A stretch of 64,000 nucleotides of DNA from Mactra quadrangularis (lineage: Eukaryota > Mollusca > Bivalvia > Venerida > Mactridae). Shown in pieces: positions 9,901 through 19,800 of this stretch. The stretch covers positions 8,084,560 to 8,148,559 of the forward strand of contig CM046293.1 of NCBI GenBank assembly GCA_025267735.1. The letters run 5' to 3'. Under the pieces are notes generated by a model. The model worked only from the letters and a program-made list of their open reading frames with translations, was not told the DNA's origin and did not search any database. The translations under genes were made by a program, and so were the position numbers. Each line of letters starts with the position of its first letter. Positions within the stretch are counted from its first letter, which is position 1.

Positions 9901-12844
9901 ACGCAGTACCTCTTGATCCCTTAGTGGGCATTCTACCACTGAACTTCTGCTTCTATAGTAAAACATACTAATTGGCTCTATAAGGATTTGAGCAGTAGTC
10001 AAGTGGTAGGACGCGCGCTTAGGGATCGAGATGTCTTGGGTTCGAATCCCACTAGGGGCACTGCTAATTTCCTTGAGCAAGAAATTTACCTGCAATTGCT
10101 TCACTCCCCTCAGGTGTAAATGGGTACCTGTAGAGTCATGCACTGTATGCTGTGGCTGCAATTTGCGCCGTATGTTAACAGTTGGTGTGTGACTCTATGA
10201 TTGGGGAAGTTAATGTCAAGAGTCGACTGTATAGTGATACTAAAAGTAGACTCCAAAAATCCTTGCTTTAACTTTAACTTTTAACTTTACATGATATTTT
10301 ATATACTTACAGTTGTGGACAGTGACTTTGAAAGTGAGGATGATAAGAGGGTTAGATCAACTCGTAGAAAACAACGGAAGAAGGTTAACTATAGAGAAGT
10401 TAATAGTGATGAGACTGAAGTTGAAGACCAAGAAGACTCCTTCCATTCATCTGAACTTAGTGACTCTGATTTTGAAGATAAAAGAAGAAAGCGTCAACAG
10501 AAATCCAAGAAAATGGAAGCCAAAGAGAGGCCAAGATCAGGAAAGAGACAAAGAATACGAAAAGTATCTTCTTCTTCAGAGAGTTCTGAAGAGGAAAGTG
10601 ATGATTCTACCCCAAAGAAAAAGAAAGGAAAGAAACCACCTTCAAAAACTGCAAGGTTTGTTTCTTTCTCTCTTTTGTTTTCCTTACATAGTTTAATCAG
10701 CTGGTTTTACTTATAATTTGTAAACATACTAAGTATGTGCTTAGTAGTTGGTTAGCAGCTAGTGAGTAGGTTGACTGACCACCATTATATGATCTATACA
10801 ATGTGTTGCTATGGCGTTAAACCCAACAAAACAAACAAACAAATTCTGTGGGTCACAAGTGCAGGTTAGCCTGTATATTTGCCTGATTCTTTTTTTCTTA
10901 TCTGCTCTTTCAATTTTCAGATATGACAGTGAAGAATCCCAAGAAGAAAGTGATAATGTTACTAAAACCAAGAAATCAAAATCTAAGAAATTCCAAGAGC
11001 TTCCAGATGACAGTGAGACTGAGGCTGAAGAATCTGAAGATACAACTGAGAGTGACACTAGTGAGGATGATAAAGTTAAGAAACCTAAGACTGTTGTCAA
11101 GAAGAAAGTGGTTGAATCTGAAACTGAAGATGATGATGATGATAATAAAAAGAATGAATCTCATGATACTAACTCTAGCTGTGATGATGGAAGTGGGTGG
11201 GAAGAAATTGGAATTGGTAGTGGTGAAGAAGTCACTTCGAAAAAATCTGCAAAGAAAAATGTAGAAAAAATTGTTAATGATGCTAATAAAGCATCTAGTG
11301 ATGGTGCTGTGACAGGTGAAGAGAAAGTTGAAGACAGTGCTGTAGATATGACTAGTAAAACAAGTGTTGAAGGTGATACCACTGAGAAGTTAGATAATGT
11401 GTCTGCAGAACAAGGTGTTGACAATGTTAAAACCACTGAAGAGGAAATGTCATCTTCCGCTGAAGTTACTCCAGTGAAAAAGAAAAGAGGTAGAAAAGCT
11501 AAAGAAGCGTTATGTGATACTGAAACCCCTGAAGTTACTCCTAAAAAACGAGGAAGAAAACCAAAAGCTAAACCTCCTGCTTCTGAGACTGATGCTGAAC
11601 CTGTGAAAAAGAAGCGCGGTCGTAAACCAAAAACATCGACTGAGTCAGACTCTGGTAATGTAGCAGAAGGTGAGGTAAAAGATGATTCTATGAATGTTAA
11701 AGAAAATGTTAGTGACTCTAGTGAAATGGTTGAAAAGGTGCCTGAAGTTAAAAAAGAAAATGTTGATAACACTGAGTCAGTTAAATCGCCTGATGATTCC
11801 ACTGTTGATAAGACTGAGTGTTCACCTACACTTGATAAAAATAAAGATGATAGTCCACTTTCTGTTAGAAATAAACAAAATGCTCCTGTTGGTATTGTTA
11901 AACCTGAAGTTAGACAAGGAGTTATTGTTGAAAATAAACAAGTGATCGAAGGTCGAATGAGTGAAAATAGAAGTGGAGACTCTGCTATCAACCCTTTACA
12001 AGGAATGAGAGATCTTGCTATGGGTAGTCAACCAATGCACAGTGGGCATGAAAGTAGCTTTACGCCATATTCACAAGCTAACTATTCTGGTCCAAATATG
12101 CAAGGTTTTGTACCTCATCAAGGTTTTCATAACTATCATCCACAACCCCCATCTTATGGCCCTCAAGGACCCCCAGGTCCTGGACCTTACCCACAAAACA
12201 TGCCCCCATCTGAAGGTCCCCATCCAAGACATCAGTCGCCAACCTCTCAATATCATCAAAACCATAGTTCCATGTCACCTAATAGTTTCCAACATAGTGG
12301 TTCATATATGAGTCATATGCAACAAACCCCCCAGGGATATTACTCTGGCAACTACAGACCTCAGATGGCTGGCAGACCTGAAAGCTATGGTCCCCAAAAT
12401 CCTCAAGGGCCTCAGAGCCCTAATTATACGGGTCAGTTCCCTCCAAGCTATCCTCATCACGGTCCATATGGCCCACCAAGACATGGCTATCCAGAACACC
12501 ACGGTCCCTACCCAATGGGTCCTCAAGGTCCACCACAGCAAGGTCAAGGACCATACCATCCAGGTATGCAATATAGTATACAAGGACCCCCTAGACATGG
12601 ATTTTGGGGTCAGGGTAGTCCTCCGGGTCAAAACCAACCTTTAAGGCCACAAGTGAGACCATCCCACCCTCCTCAAGGTGCAAGTCCCACATCAAGGGCT
12701 GAAAGTTCAAGTGAAGCCCCTAATAGGGGTTTTATGATGGACAATATATTAAAACCAGCCCCTGAAGGTAACACAGAGGTAGAGGACAGTGCTGAAGTAT
12801 CGGATATAGATAGATATACATCATTTCTTTGTAAAACGGAATAA
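985..12844 (+). CDS. RSF1: RSF1-like chromatin remodelling factor (5' partial)
   Basis: Nine exons: 985-1055, 1737-1841, 2747-2826, 3943-4006, 6542-6851, 7768-7915, 8771-8925, 10313-10655, 10921-12844. All junctions are GT-AG and the frame is continuous (1065 residues plus stop); the 5' exons are outside the window. A PHD finger (residues 12-56; Cys12, 15, 27, 30, His35, Cys38, 53, 56) is followed by a charged helix and the [18 protein letters not shown] block, which I recognise from RSF1. In known RSF1 the protein partners the ISWI ATPase SNF2H in the RSF complex, which spaces nucleosomes in the nucleus. The rest is acidic/basic low complexity, three AT-hook motifs (611-662) and a Pro/Gly/Tyr/Gln-rich tail. 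The family call is firm; the last part of the tail is not recognisable from vertebrate RSF1. Confidence 0.9.
1110..1368. repeat. Palindromic (MITE-like) element
   Basis: Inverted ends TCGTTTAGGATAACTGGAGA and, on the other strand at the far end, TCGTTTAGGATAACTTGAGA flank a ~200-base centre. It is in an RSF1 intron. Confidence 0.7.
1449..1598. repeat. Palindromic (MITE-like) element, 150 bp
   Basis: The ends AAGGCCACAATAAGTTTATG and, reversed, TTAGGCCACAACAAGTTGATG share GATGTGTTCTA just inside. It has no coding capacity. Confidence 0.7.
1871..2137 (+). repeat. SINE family A copy
   Basis: A tRNA-like head (GTAGCGCAGTTGGTAGCGC; B box AGTTCAAATC) is followed by GGAGGTTATACCCTTCCATG, GGTCCAGGAAAGCTAGGTTA and a TTAAACCAAACAAAA tail. 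Six more complete or near-complete copies and fragments occur in the window. Confidence 0.8.
2399..2653. repeat. Palindromic (MITE-like) element
   Basis: The inverted arms AGTGCTCCTTTTCCTAAAA and AGTGCTTTTCACAAAAAA (far end reversed) both continue into ATTCTTAC and then CGTAAGTCA. It lies between two RSF1 exons. Confidence 0.7.
3011..3318 (+). repeat. Element S copy 1 (300-bp repeat, RSF1 intron)
   Basis: This is the first of nine related copies. Order of blocks: a hairpin-forming start (AGCCTGATTTTT ... ATTTGGCT), a GC-rich patch with GTCC, GTTAACAATTGCG, a central TCATACAATGATAACATACC, TTATGGATTATTTCCC, and a T-rich end CACATTAAATTTCTTGTTAG. There is no open reading frame. The family is unnamed by me, and its TE class is unclear. 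Confidence 0.8.
3481..3795 (+). repeat. SINE family A copy with altered anticodon arm
   Basis: It has the family A body and tail (GCATTAAACCCAATAA), but the anticodon arm region is replaced by a C-rich stretch with CCCCGGGGAAAG. It lies in an RSF1 intron. Confidence 0.75.
4023..5512. mobile_element. Older element split by a nested insertion
   Basis: Related AATCGG-rich ends (TAGTGATGTCAATCGG at the left, GGTAATCGGTACAATGCTAG at the right) surround the TA-flanked element at 4180-5239. The class is uncertain, and the ends resemble hAT-type termini only loosely. Confidence 0.4.
4180..5239. mobile_element. TA-flanked DNA element, pogo/mariner-like termini
   Basis: The left end CACTGGAACCTTGC and the right end (reversed) CGCTGGAACCCCTC are followed by GACCAC blocks. 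A TA dinucleotide flanks both sides (4178-4179, 5240-5241), as expected for the Tc1/mariner/pogo superfamily. No transposase frame is visible, so it is non-autonomous or decayed. Confidence 0.65.
5750..6060 (+). repeat. SINE family B copy
   Basis: A tRNA-like head (CAGTGGTAGGATG; B box GGTTCAAACTG) is followed by the family B body (CTAGAAATTTACATG, CTTCACCCAGG, AATGGGTACCTG) and a tail near AACTTAAACTG. Confidence 0.7.
6133..6402 (+). repeat. SINE family A copy
   Basis: The head AATAGCGCAGTTAGTAGAGC, B box GGTTCAAATCC, the family body and an A-rich CAAAAACAAACAAAAA tail are present. It lies 140 bases before the RSF1 exon at 6542. Confidence 0.8.
7075..7375 (-). repeat. SINE family C copy (antisense in RSF1)
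   Basis: The complement of the tail (GTAGCAACACATTGTGTAGG) is followed by the body and a diverged tRNA-like head (CCACTGACTGAGCTATATGA). Its tail begins 7075-7095. Confidence 0.7.
7446..7764 (+). repeat. Element S copy 2, abutting an RSF1 exon
   Basis: It has the same block order as copy 1, with a degraded start. Its T-rich end runs straight into the acceptor TTTCTTGTCTAG of the exon at 7768. The element seems to provide the polypyrimidine tract and probably the AG. Confidence 0.8.
7941..8126. repeat. MITE with AGTCTATGAAATTAG ends
   Basis: The terminal inverted repeats AGTCTATGAAATTAG and AGTCTAGGAAATTAG flank a body with repeated GGGCAACC blocks. Another complete copy is at 38817-38977, and partial ones lie in each triplication unit. 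Confidence 0.75.
8472..8726 (+). repeat. Element S copy 3
   Basis: The TTTTTCAACAAAAAA start, the central TCATACAATGATAACATACC and the end TTACATTTCTTGTTA are all present. It ends 44 bases before the RSF1 exon at 8771. Confidence 0.8.
8945..9257 (+). repeat. Element S copy 4
   Basis: It begins about 20 bases after the donor of RSF1 exon 8771-8925 with AGCCGGATTTTTCAACG and ends TTACATTTCTTGTTG. It is complete in its blocks. Confidence 0.8.
9267..9433. repeat. hAT-like MITE
   Basis: The termini CAGGGTTGTTGAAATC and, reversed, CAGGGCTGGTGAAATC are of the CAGGG type used by hAT elements. The target duplication is not clear. A related sequence is at about 50325-50415. Confidence 0.55.
9826..10288. 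repeat. Head-to-head pair of family B SINEs
   Basis: A - strand copy (9826-9960) faces a near full-length + strand copy (9984-10288) with only ~23 bases between. The heads (GGTAGGACGCGCGCTTAGGG and its complement) and bodies form a long inverted repeat. The + copy's pyrimidine-rich tail (TTTAACTTTAACTTTTAAC) ends 24 bases before the RSF1 exon at 10313. Confidence 0.8.
10733..10842 (+). repeat. SINE family C 3' fragment
   Basis: The body end (GTAGTTGGTTAGCAGCTA) and the complete tail ATGTGTTGCTATGGCGTTAA with ACAAACAAACAAA are present. It lies within 80 bases of the final RSF1 acceptor. Confidence 0.8.
11477..11632 (+). other. Three AT-hook motifs in RSF1
   Basis: Three basic RGRK-centred motifs lie in the last exon: KKKRGRKAK (nt 11477-11503), KKRGRKPK (11543-11566) and KKKRGRKPK (11606-11632), separated by acidic or Pro/Thr spacers. 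The RGRKPK core is the minor-groove AT-hook pattern known from HMGA-type proteins. DNA binding is inferred. Confidence 0.8.
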
Positions 12845-12900
12845 ACTCTGATATAGTTCAACAAATATGACCTGATAGTTCAGTTATTGCCTTTATAAAC

Positions 12901-12927
12901 TTGTCACAAGTCAAGGACTTGTGACAA
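12901..12927. other. Perfect 12-bp hairpin in the RSF1 3' UTR
   Basis: TTGTCACAAGTC is followed by AAG and then its exact reverse complement GACTTGTGACAA, 57 bases after the RSF1 stop and before the poly(A) signal. The position would put it in the mRNA as a stem-loop. The function is unknown. Confidence 0.7.
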
Positions 12928-12963
12928 TTGATAAGGGCAGAGACATAGATAACAATATTAGAA

Positions 12964-12969
12964 AATAAA
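12964..12969 (+). promoter_or_regulatory. Candidate poly(A) signal of RSF1
   Basis: This is the first AATAAA after the RSF1 stop codon (about 120 bases downstream). It is a reasonable end for the mRNA but is not proven. Confidence 0.5.
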
Positions 12970-13017
12970 TGAAAAAAAAATTTGCTTGTAACCAGCTTGG
13001 GTATAAAGTTATATTCC

Positions 13018-13100
13018 AGTATGTGATTTAGGCTAAGTGTGATGGATGCCGGAAAATGACTTAAATTATTTTGACACAGGGTTAAACCCAGTAAAGAAAT
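13018..13100 (+). repeat. SINE family A tail fragment
   Basis: Only the 3' part (GGCTAAGTGTGATGGATGCC to GGTTAAACCCAG) is present, just after the RSF1 poly(A) signal. Confidence 0.6.
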
Positions 13101-13528
13101 GATTTAAGCGAGTGAAACTTACTTCTTTAATATAGTCGGGTTAGTTGATTGTTTTTGCCCTTTTACTAACCTGTATGGCTTCATCTGTAAATATTAAGAA
13201 AACTGCATTCTAAAGCAATGAATGATGTTTAAACACTGGTGAGATAGTTTGTACAGAAAAAATTGAGAGTTAATTGTTATAAGTTATGGTTGCCTAATCA
13301 CTTGACTTGCAGCAAAAACTTGTTCCTCGAACCTAAAGTTAGGTCACCACAGGCAAGCAGACGTTTGCTAATGTCAAATCCTGGAGTATCAGGTTTTATT
13401 TGTTAAACTATTATATTATGTTATCCATGTATGTATTTTAAGTGCAATAACAAAAAGCATCAACTGCCTTTTTCTTCACTAAATTCATAATTTTTATTCA
13501 TTCCATTTAACATACGCAGCTTCCTTTT

Positions 13529-14587
13529 TAGCTCGACTTTACGAAGTAATGTAGAGCTCTCCTACTCGCCCCAGCGTCGGCGTCGGCGTCCGCGTCCACG
13601 TCCGCGTCCACACTTCTGATTAAAGTTTTTGTGCAGTAAAATACTTTCTTCTATATCTTTGTTATTTCTTAAGATATTAACTCCAAACTTTAAATATATG
13701 TTCCTTACTATCAACCACATCTCATGTGACAAGGTCCATAACTCCAAACACATTTTTTCAAGAATTATCTCCCCTTGAACTGATTGAAGTTTTTGTGCAC
13801 AGATTAAAGTTTTTGTGCAGTATAATACTTTCTTCTGTATCTTTGTTATTACTTAAGATATTAACTTCAAACTTTAAATATATGTTCCTTTCTATCAACC
13901 ACATCTCATGTGACATGGTCCATAACTCCGAATGCATTTTTTTCAGAATTATCTCCCCTTGAACTTAGAGTTTTCTTTAAAAAATGTTTGTTTTTACTGC
14001 AACTGTTTTATTTCTTTAGGTATTGATTTCAAACTTTAAATATATTTTCCTTATTATCAACCACATCTCATGTGACAAGGTTCATAACTCCGTATACATT
14101 ATTTTCAAAGTTATCCCCCTTGAACTTATAGTTTTCTTTAATAAATATTTGTTTTTACTGCAACTGTTTTATTTCTTTAGGTATTGACTTTAAATATATG
14201 TTCCTTATTATCAACCACATCTCATGTGACAAGGTTCATAACTCCAAATATATTTTTTTCAGAATTATCTCCCCTTGAAATTAGAGTTTTCTTTAAAAAA
14301 TGTTTGTTTTTACTGCAACTGTTTTATTTCTTTAGGTATTGACTTTAAATATATGTTCCTTATTATCAACCACATCTCATGTGACAAGATTCATAACTCC
14401 TTATACATTTTTTCAGAGTTATCCCCCTTGAACTTATAGTTTTCTATTTATTTCTTTTTTTTTCTTTGAATTTGTTAAGGTTATATTTTCAAATTTTAAA
14501 ATATGTATGTTCCTTATCATCAACCACATCTCCTGTGACAAACACTTACTAAGTCGAGCATGCTGTCTCCTCTGACAGCTCTTGTTA
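13529..14587 (+). repeat. GGCGTC element with internal tandem core
   Basis: It starts TAGCTCGACTTTACGAAG, has a GGCGTC/CGCGTCC hexamer patch (13573-13612), then about six units of 150-170 bases (each with TATCAACCACATCTCATGTG and TTATCTCCCCTTGAA), and ends AGTCGAGCATGCTGTCTCC / GACAGCTCTTGTTA. It has no gene. Confidence 0.75.
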
Positions 14588-14861
14588 ATACACATGTTGA
14601 TAAATTATGCATTGACTGTATGGGTCAAAATCTATGATTTGTTGAATGTAAATTTATAATAAAATATTGTTTTTGTTTTTTTTGACATTAATGCATTTTA
14701 TGCTTCTGTCAATGTTTTATTATGAACCAAATCTCAGCTTTTTTTGTTTATTAGTAAACATAATTGTTAGTTTTACATGGTATAACAATTGTTGTCAGGC
14801 AGTATTATGTGACCATGCCAATATTAATGTTGGTTGCAACTTTTTTGTGTCTAATTTTTGT

Positions 14862-15049
14862 ACAGTACAACGGTACTACAACCTCTCTTGAGCAACACCC
14901 ACAGGGAGGGACTAAATAATGTTGCTGTGTAGAGGTTGTTGCTCTGCAGAGGTTAAATTCATTTAAAATTATGCCCAAGGGAAATATCAAAAGCTGATGT
15001 TGTGCAGAGGCTTTGTTTGGTGGAGGGCCGTTCTATAGAGGTTATACTG
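14862..15049. repeat. TACAGT...AACCTCT MITE, copy 1
   Basis: Near-terminal ACAACCTCTCTTGAGCAAC and, reversed from the far end, TACAGTATAACCTCTATAG are present. The body TGGTTGCTGTGTAGAGG-like is shared with the copy at 16276 and, truncated and reversed, with 39944-40075. Confidence 0.65.
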
Positions 15050-15668
15050 TACAATACTGATATAGACCGTGGATCTGATTTAAATATATTTTTTTCATTG
15101 TTCTGCATTTGTGCTACCTCAACAAGTGATACAATTTAGTGATGAAATATACTACATGTATATCACAAATTTAAATATTTGGGGTTTCCCCTGCGGTACA
15201 AACTTTTACATTTTATGTTACAATTAAAATAAGTGTACAATGGATTTAATCTGTGTTTCATGGTTTTCAGTGTCTGTATTTGTTTAAAAAAATATTTTTT
15301 AAATATTTTAAGGCATTATGTTGCAAGAAATATACTATAAAGGCAAAAATGTGCTAAACGTGTCTATACTGTTACATATGGGGTAGATTTTTACTACATG
15401 AGACACCATCATTTGTAGTTGTATGTAAATTTGCACTAAATTGTCATTTTCAGAACTCTTCTTTCCTGCTTCAAAAAATGTTTCCATACAATTTTGATAG
15501 GTTTTTTTTTAAAAGTTGATATTTAAGTTGAACTCTGTGAATGAGTACCTTTAATGTATTACTAACATAATGTTTTTGATGTTGGTGCTGCCTTGTGTTT
15601 ATATTGTTGTATAGAGAAACTACAGCAACAAATATTTTATGTGAATTCTAGTTGTTTACCGCTATATT

Positions 15669-15922
15669 TTTAGCTTGACTTTATGAAGTAAATGGAGTGC
15701 TCTTTAACTTCTTTATTTCTTAAGGTATCTGATTAAAACTTCAAATATATGTTACTTATCATCACATACATGATGTATGATAAGATTCATAACTCTTGCA
15801 CACATTTGTTACAAAAGTTATTCCCCCTTGTTACTTAAAATGTTAGTTACTTATTATATTTTTGTTAACTCATGCCCCCCGAATAGTCGAGCATGCTGTC
15901 TCTACTGAAGCTCTTGTTTAAT
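15669..15922 (+). repeat. GGCGTC element, short copy
   Basis: It has the same start (TTTAGCTTGACTTTATGAAG) and end (GTCGAGCATGCTGTCTC...AGCTCTTGTT), but only one core unit and no hexamer patch. Confidence 0.75.
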
Positions 15923-16275
15923 CACATGAGTACATTGTTTTTTTGTCATGCCATGTTGAACAGTCAGCTAATTATAATTTTATGTGTAAATCAAATATGA
16001 TTATCTCAATTGCATTAATATATAGAGGGTATTTGTTAATATCGTGTAAGATTGACTTTTTTTCACCCAATGAGTTCAAAAAAAATATTTTCATCAAAGT
16101 GAATATATAATTTGAATTTTCATTGTATACTTGATCAAGCGACAGCACATTTCACTGTTAAGCATGAAAGAAGAATGTTGCTGTGTATATAAAACTATGA
16201 AATAAGCACATTTACGAGGTTTCATCAAATTTATATTCAATTTGGATCAGAATAGTTTTAACCAGACATTTAATA

Positions 16276-16450
16276 CAGTGCAACCTCTCTTGAACAACGC
16301 CCACTGGGAGGGACTAAATGGGTTGCTGTTCAGAGGTTGTTGCTCTGCAGAGGTTAAATTCCATCAAAATTACGCCCAAGGGAAATATTGAAAGCTGTTG
16401 ACGTACAGAGGATTTGTGCTGTAGAGGGCGGCTCTGCAGAGGTTATACTG
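16276..16450. repeat. TACAGT...AACCTCT MITE, copy 2
   Basis: The inverted ends CAGTGCAACCTCT and CAGTATAACCTCT are flanked on both sides by TA (16274-16275, 16451-16452). This is consistent with a Tc1/mariner/pogo-type MITE. Confidence 0.75.
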
Positions 16451-16604
16451 TACATGCAAAATCATACATTTTATTATTTTTCTAACTTGGCTGTTTTGCA
16501 TTCCATTGTACTGGCTATTATCTGGTTTGATATGTTGACAACATTATTTGTTGGCATGATATATTGGCTGTGTTTTATACTTGTGTGTTCATTATTAACA
16601 GCCT

Positions 16605-16853
16605 CCCAGCTAGCTCAGTTGGTAGCATGCAAGTCTACTGGTTGAGGGGTGGTGGGTTTGATTCCCGGGCGGGGCATACTTTTGTGGAGCTTGGTTATGA
16701 AATTATTTCTACGGCCAGTATGTACTTAGTAGTGGGTTAACAGCTAAATCCAGAGATTTAGCCTATTCAGGAACAGTGAGTAGGTTGACTGACCGCCGTT
16801 ATATGACCTATACAATGTGTTGCTAAGGCGTTAAACCCAAACAAACAAACATA
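16605..16853 (+). repeat. SINE family C copy (intergenic)
   Basis: The head CCCAGCTAGCTCAGTTGGTA, B box GGTTTGATTCCC and an internally shortened body end in TTGCTAAGGCGTTAAACCC. Confidence 0.8.
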
Positions 16854-16859
16854 ATTTTT

Positions 16860-19800
16860 TAGCAGTCCCAATGCTGACTGTCAAAAACCAGCAATATAAA
16901 ACAGGTTCCGATTCTACAAATAAGAAATATACAGTTTAGTGTTACTAGAGGGTATCATAGTAAATATTTTGTCTTCATAGATTTTATTTTGAGGCTGTAA
17001 CCTCATGGTAGAGGACTGGTGGCATTACTTATGTTGTTGTTTTTTTTGTTCAAAATAATGTTATGTTCAATTTATACTATAATTTCATTGTAAACACACA
17101 TTCATCAAAATTCATTTCATATTATTATTTTTTATTCATTATTATACATTTAATAAATTAGAATTTTAGGTGCATTATTTTCTTATTCAGTATTATTTTA
17201 TTATGATTGTCCCATTTAAATGTATTTTCATAGAAGGTTGACGATTGAAATCTCTTCATATATATGTCATATGCATTTCAATTTTTGTTACAGAATAGGC
17301 TACTTTGGTAATTGTTTAAATGGAATGATCTGTGCGTGTATTATCATTTTATATCCATTACGTATTTATTTTTTTTAGTGAGTTTTGTTTACTTTGAATT
17401 ACCATTCCTAATGTAATTGGTTTTTTCTCAACTGTCAAAACATGAATAACTTCATTTTAATTGTGTTTGCTAAATTTACCTTGGTTCTACATTTATGGTT
17501 TTCTGAAAGCATGTATTGTTATTGGACTGAAAAGCATATAACTGCCTGCGTTGTGTAAGTTTTCTACTTGTTTAAAAGAAACATGGGGCATGCTCGATTA
17601 GAAATTCTGATGGTTAGAACTGGGAGAACTCCAATTGAGTCTGGGTCCGAACTGTGTTCTGGCAGTATTCTACCCATTCCATGGAAAAACGTGGTATGCA
17701 CAGAATCGCTCACAGTTTATTCACCCAAGATGGCAGCCGCATCTCTGCAAACATATGAGTTATGTGTTTTGAAAGAAAATGTTGTTAAAATTATACTTTT
17801 GCCCAATTGTTTAAAATAAAGTAAGAAGCGAGTGTATTTGCTACGGAAATTGCCTTTTGATTCTGTTCCGACATCCAATTTCACTCCTTTGGCAGGTTCT
17901 GTGGAAGAGTCGGAATTTGATTCTGGCACAGTTTCGACCCCCCAATCGAGCACCCCCATGAATACAGAGCAATATAGAAAAGTAAAGTACATTATATCTG
18001 TTAAATTATTCAAGTTTTGATGGTTAGAGAAAAAGCAGACTATACTTGTAGACTTCTCACTTTGTGAGTAATCATAGAAGGTGCTGCTTGAAGTTGGCAT
18101 TTCACATTTTCTTATTTACTAATCTAGGTGACACTGCATAATCAAATAATGTCAAGATGTACAAAATATCCTTACAGATAACAAACTATTTTTGGCCAGT
18201 ATTTTATTGTACCTGCATTTTACTTCATCAATTATATTTGTTACACTTACAGAATGATGATTGATTTGATTCAAATGATATTTCTCTTTAATGTTATTCA
18301 GTTTACATGCGAGTGGTTCATTTGTGTTTGGATTATTTCTATGCCAGATTTTTTTTGGGGGGGGGGTTGGGAGATGGTTGGGTTCAATACCCATTGAATT
18401 TTCAAAATACGTACAAATAAGATTCAATAAATGGTATGTTTTTGATAAAACTCCTTATATGTTTATTTTGTATAACAATTGCTTGTAATATTTCATCTGT
18501 TTATCACTTACAGAACAAAATATTTTTACCCATTTATGGACTATTTACATTTAGTGCTTGTTTGTTGTTTTTTATTTTTTCACCAAAATTTTAGTTTATC
18601 ATTTTGTACTTAAATTATAAATAAATCTTTTACATATCATATACATTGTAATAATGTCAAATTTTTATCAATATTGTATACATGTATATGTTTTGTTTTA
18701 TGTGACATTATCCCTGAATGGGACACAAGCTTCGTCATGGACTGTCTTCAATACTGCATGTTTTGACACGCTATTTTGCATCTTCCGCGCTACCCATTGT
18801 TGACCTTGTAATGTGTCATTCCGAACTCCTCGACCATTCATTGAATGAATTATCTTGGAAGGATTCGTGGGGGTACACCAAGAATATCGGATTTTTACTT
18901 CTTACGCGAGGCAAAGTGCATAATGGTTATGCAAAATAGTTCTTGTAGAATACACGCAAGGCTTTGTTAAAACATATTTCTTTGTTATATATTTGACTAA
19001 ATATTGTGCAGAGATTTCAATTTACTGTGTTATTTCAAATTTATAGACTAAAAATGAAACATTAAACATTGCCTAAATGATAGTGGATTTGTTTACTTCA
19101 TCACTGATCAAAGTGTTTGTTTGGGCATGTGACGAAAATGTAGTTCCAAAATGGCATTTAAATATTCTGAGGTTATTTGTAGTGAATGGCCGAGGAGTTC
19201 CAATTGTTGACATTTCTTACAAAAACCAGGCTTGGACAAGTGATTATGAGGTTGTATTGTATTACACTAATATTCTTTATTTCCATAGAATGAAATATTG
19301 ATTTGAACATTCAGATGTGTCTGGATGTCTGATCCGGATATCAGGATAGTGATTTTGGCTGCGTTTGTCAATGCCAGTATTTAAGATCTGTTTACATATC
19401 TTTACCTTAGTAGGCAGGATGTGTTCTTACTTTTGTATATATTTTGCTGGAACAAAAGTTATATATTATGTTGTAATATTTTTATTTCCGTACTTTATAT
19501 ATTCTACGTTAGTTAGTGAGTGAGTCTAGAATTATTACTCTGTGTATTGTCCATTTTTTCTCAACTGTCAAAACATAAATAATTTCACGGTGACTTTGTG
19601 CTCTAACACATGTTTTATTGTGATAGTGTGTAATCATTCACTGTGAAATTATTCAAACTTTGACAGTTGAGAAAAAAATGGACTGTACATATATGTACTT
19701 AACTTTTTTACAATGTACATGTTAATTAAGACTAGTGTTACTTTGTAAAAGAACGTGAGAAAAAATTAATTTTAGTGAATTTAAAGTTTTTTATTCATTC

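Noticed and set aside
10811..10920. Open frame extending the last RSF1 exon upstream to a Met at 10811
   Set aside because: This part is SINE tail plus intron. The acceptor TTTTCAG at 10920 restores the frame from the exon ending at 10655.
11161..11991. 276-residue open frame on the - strand
   Set aside because: It is a shadow of the RSF1 acidic/basic exon: its Ser/Leu/Phe-rich composition mirrors the GAA/AAA-rich sense codons.
12302..12637. Frames on both strands over 12015-12644
   Set aside because: They overlap the RSF1 Pro/Gly-rich coding exon and follow its codon bias.
16605..16680. tRNA-like heads (here and in the other SINE families) as real tRNA genes
   Set aside because: Acceptor stems do not pair, bodies and A-rich tails follow directly, and many diverged copies exist.
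17568..18100. Overlapping short frames on both strands with an AAGATGGCAGCCGC start-like site
   Set aside because: No family similarity, splice partner or codon bias was recognised; too weak to call a gene.
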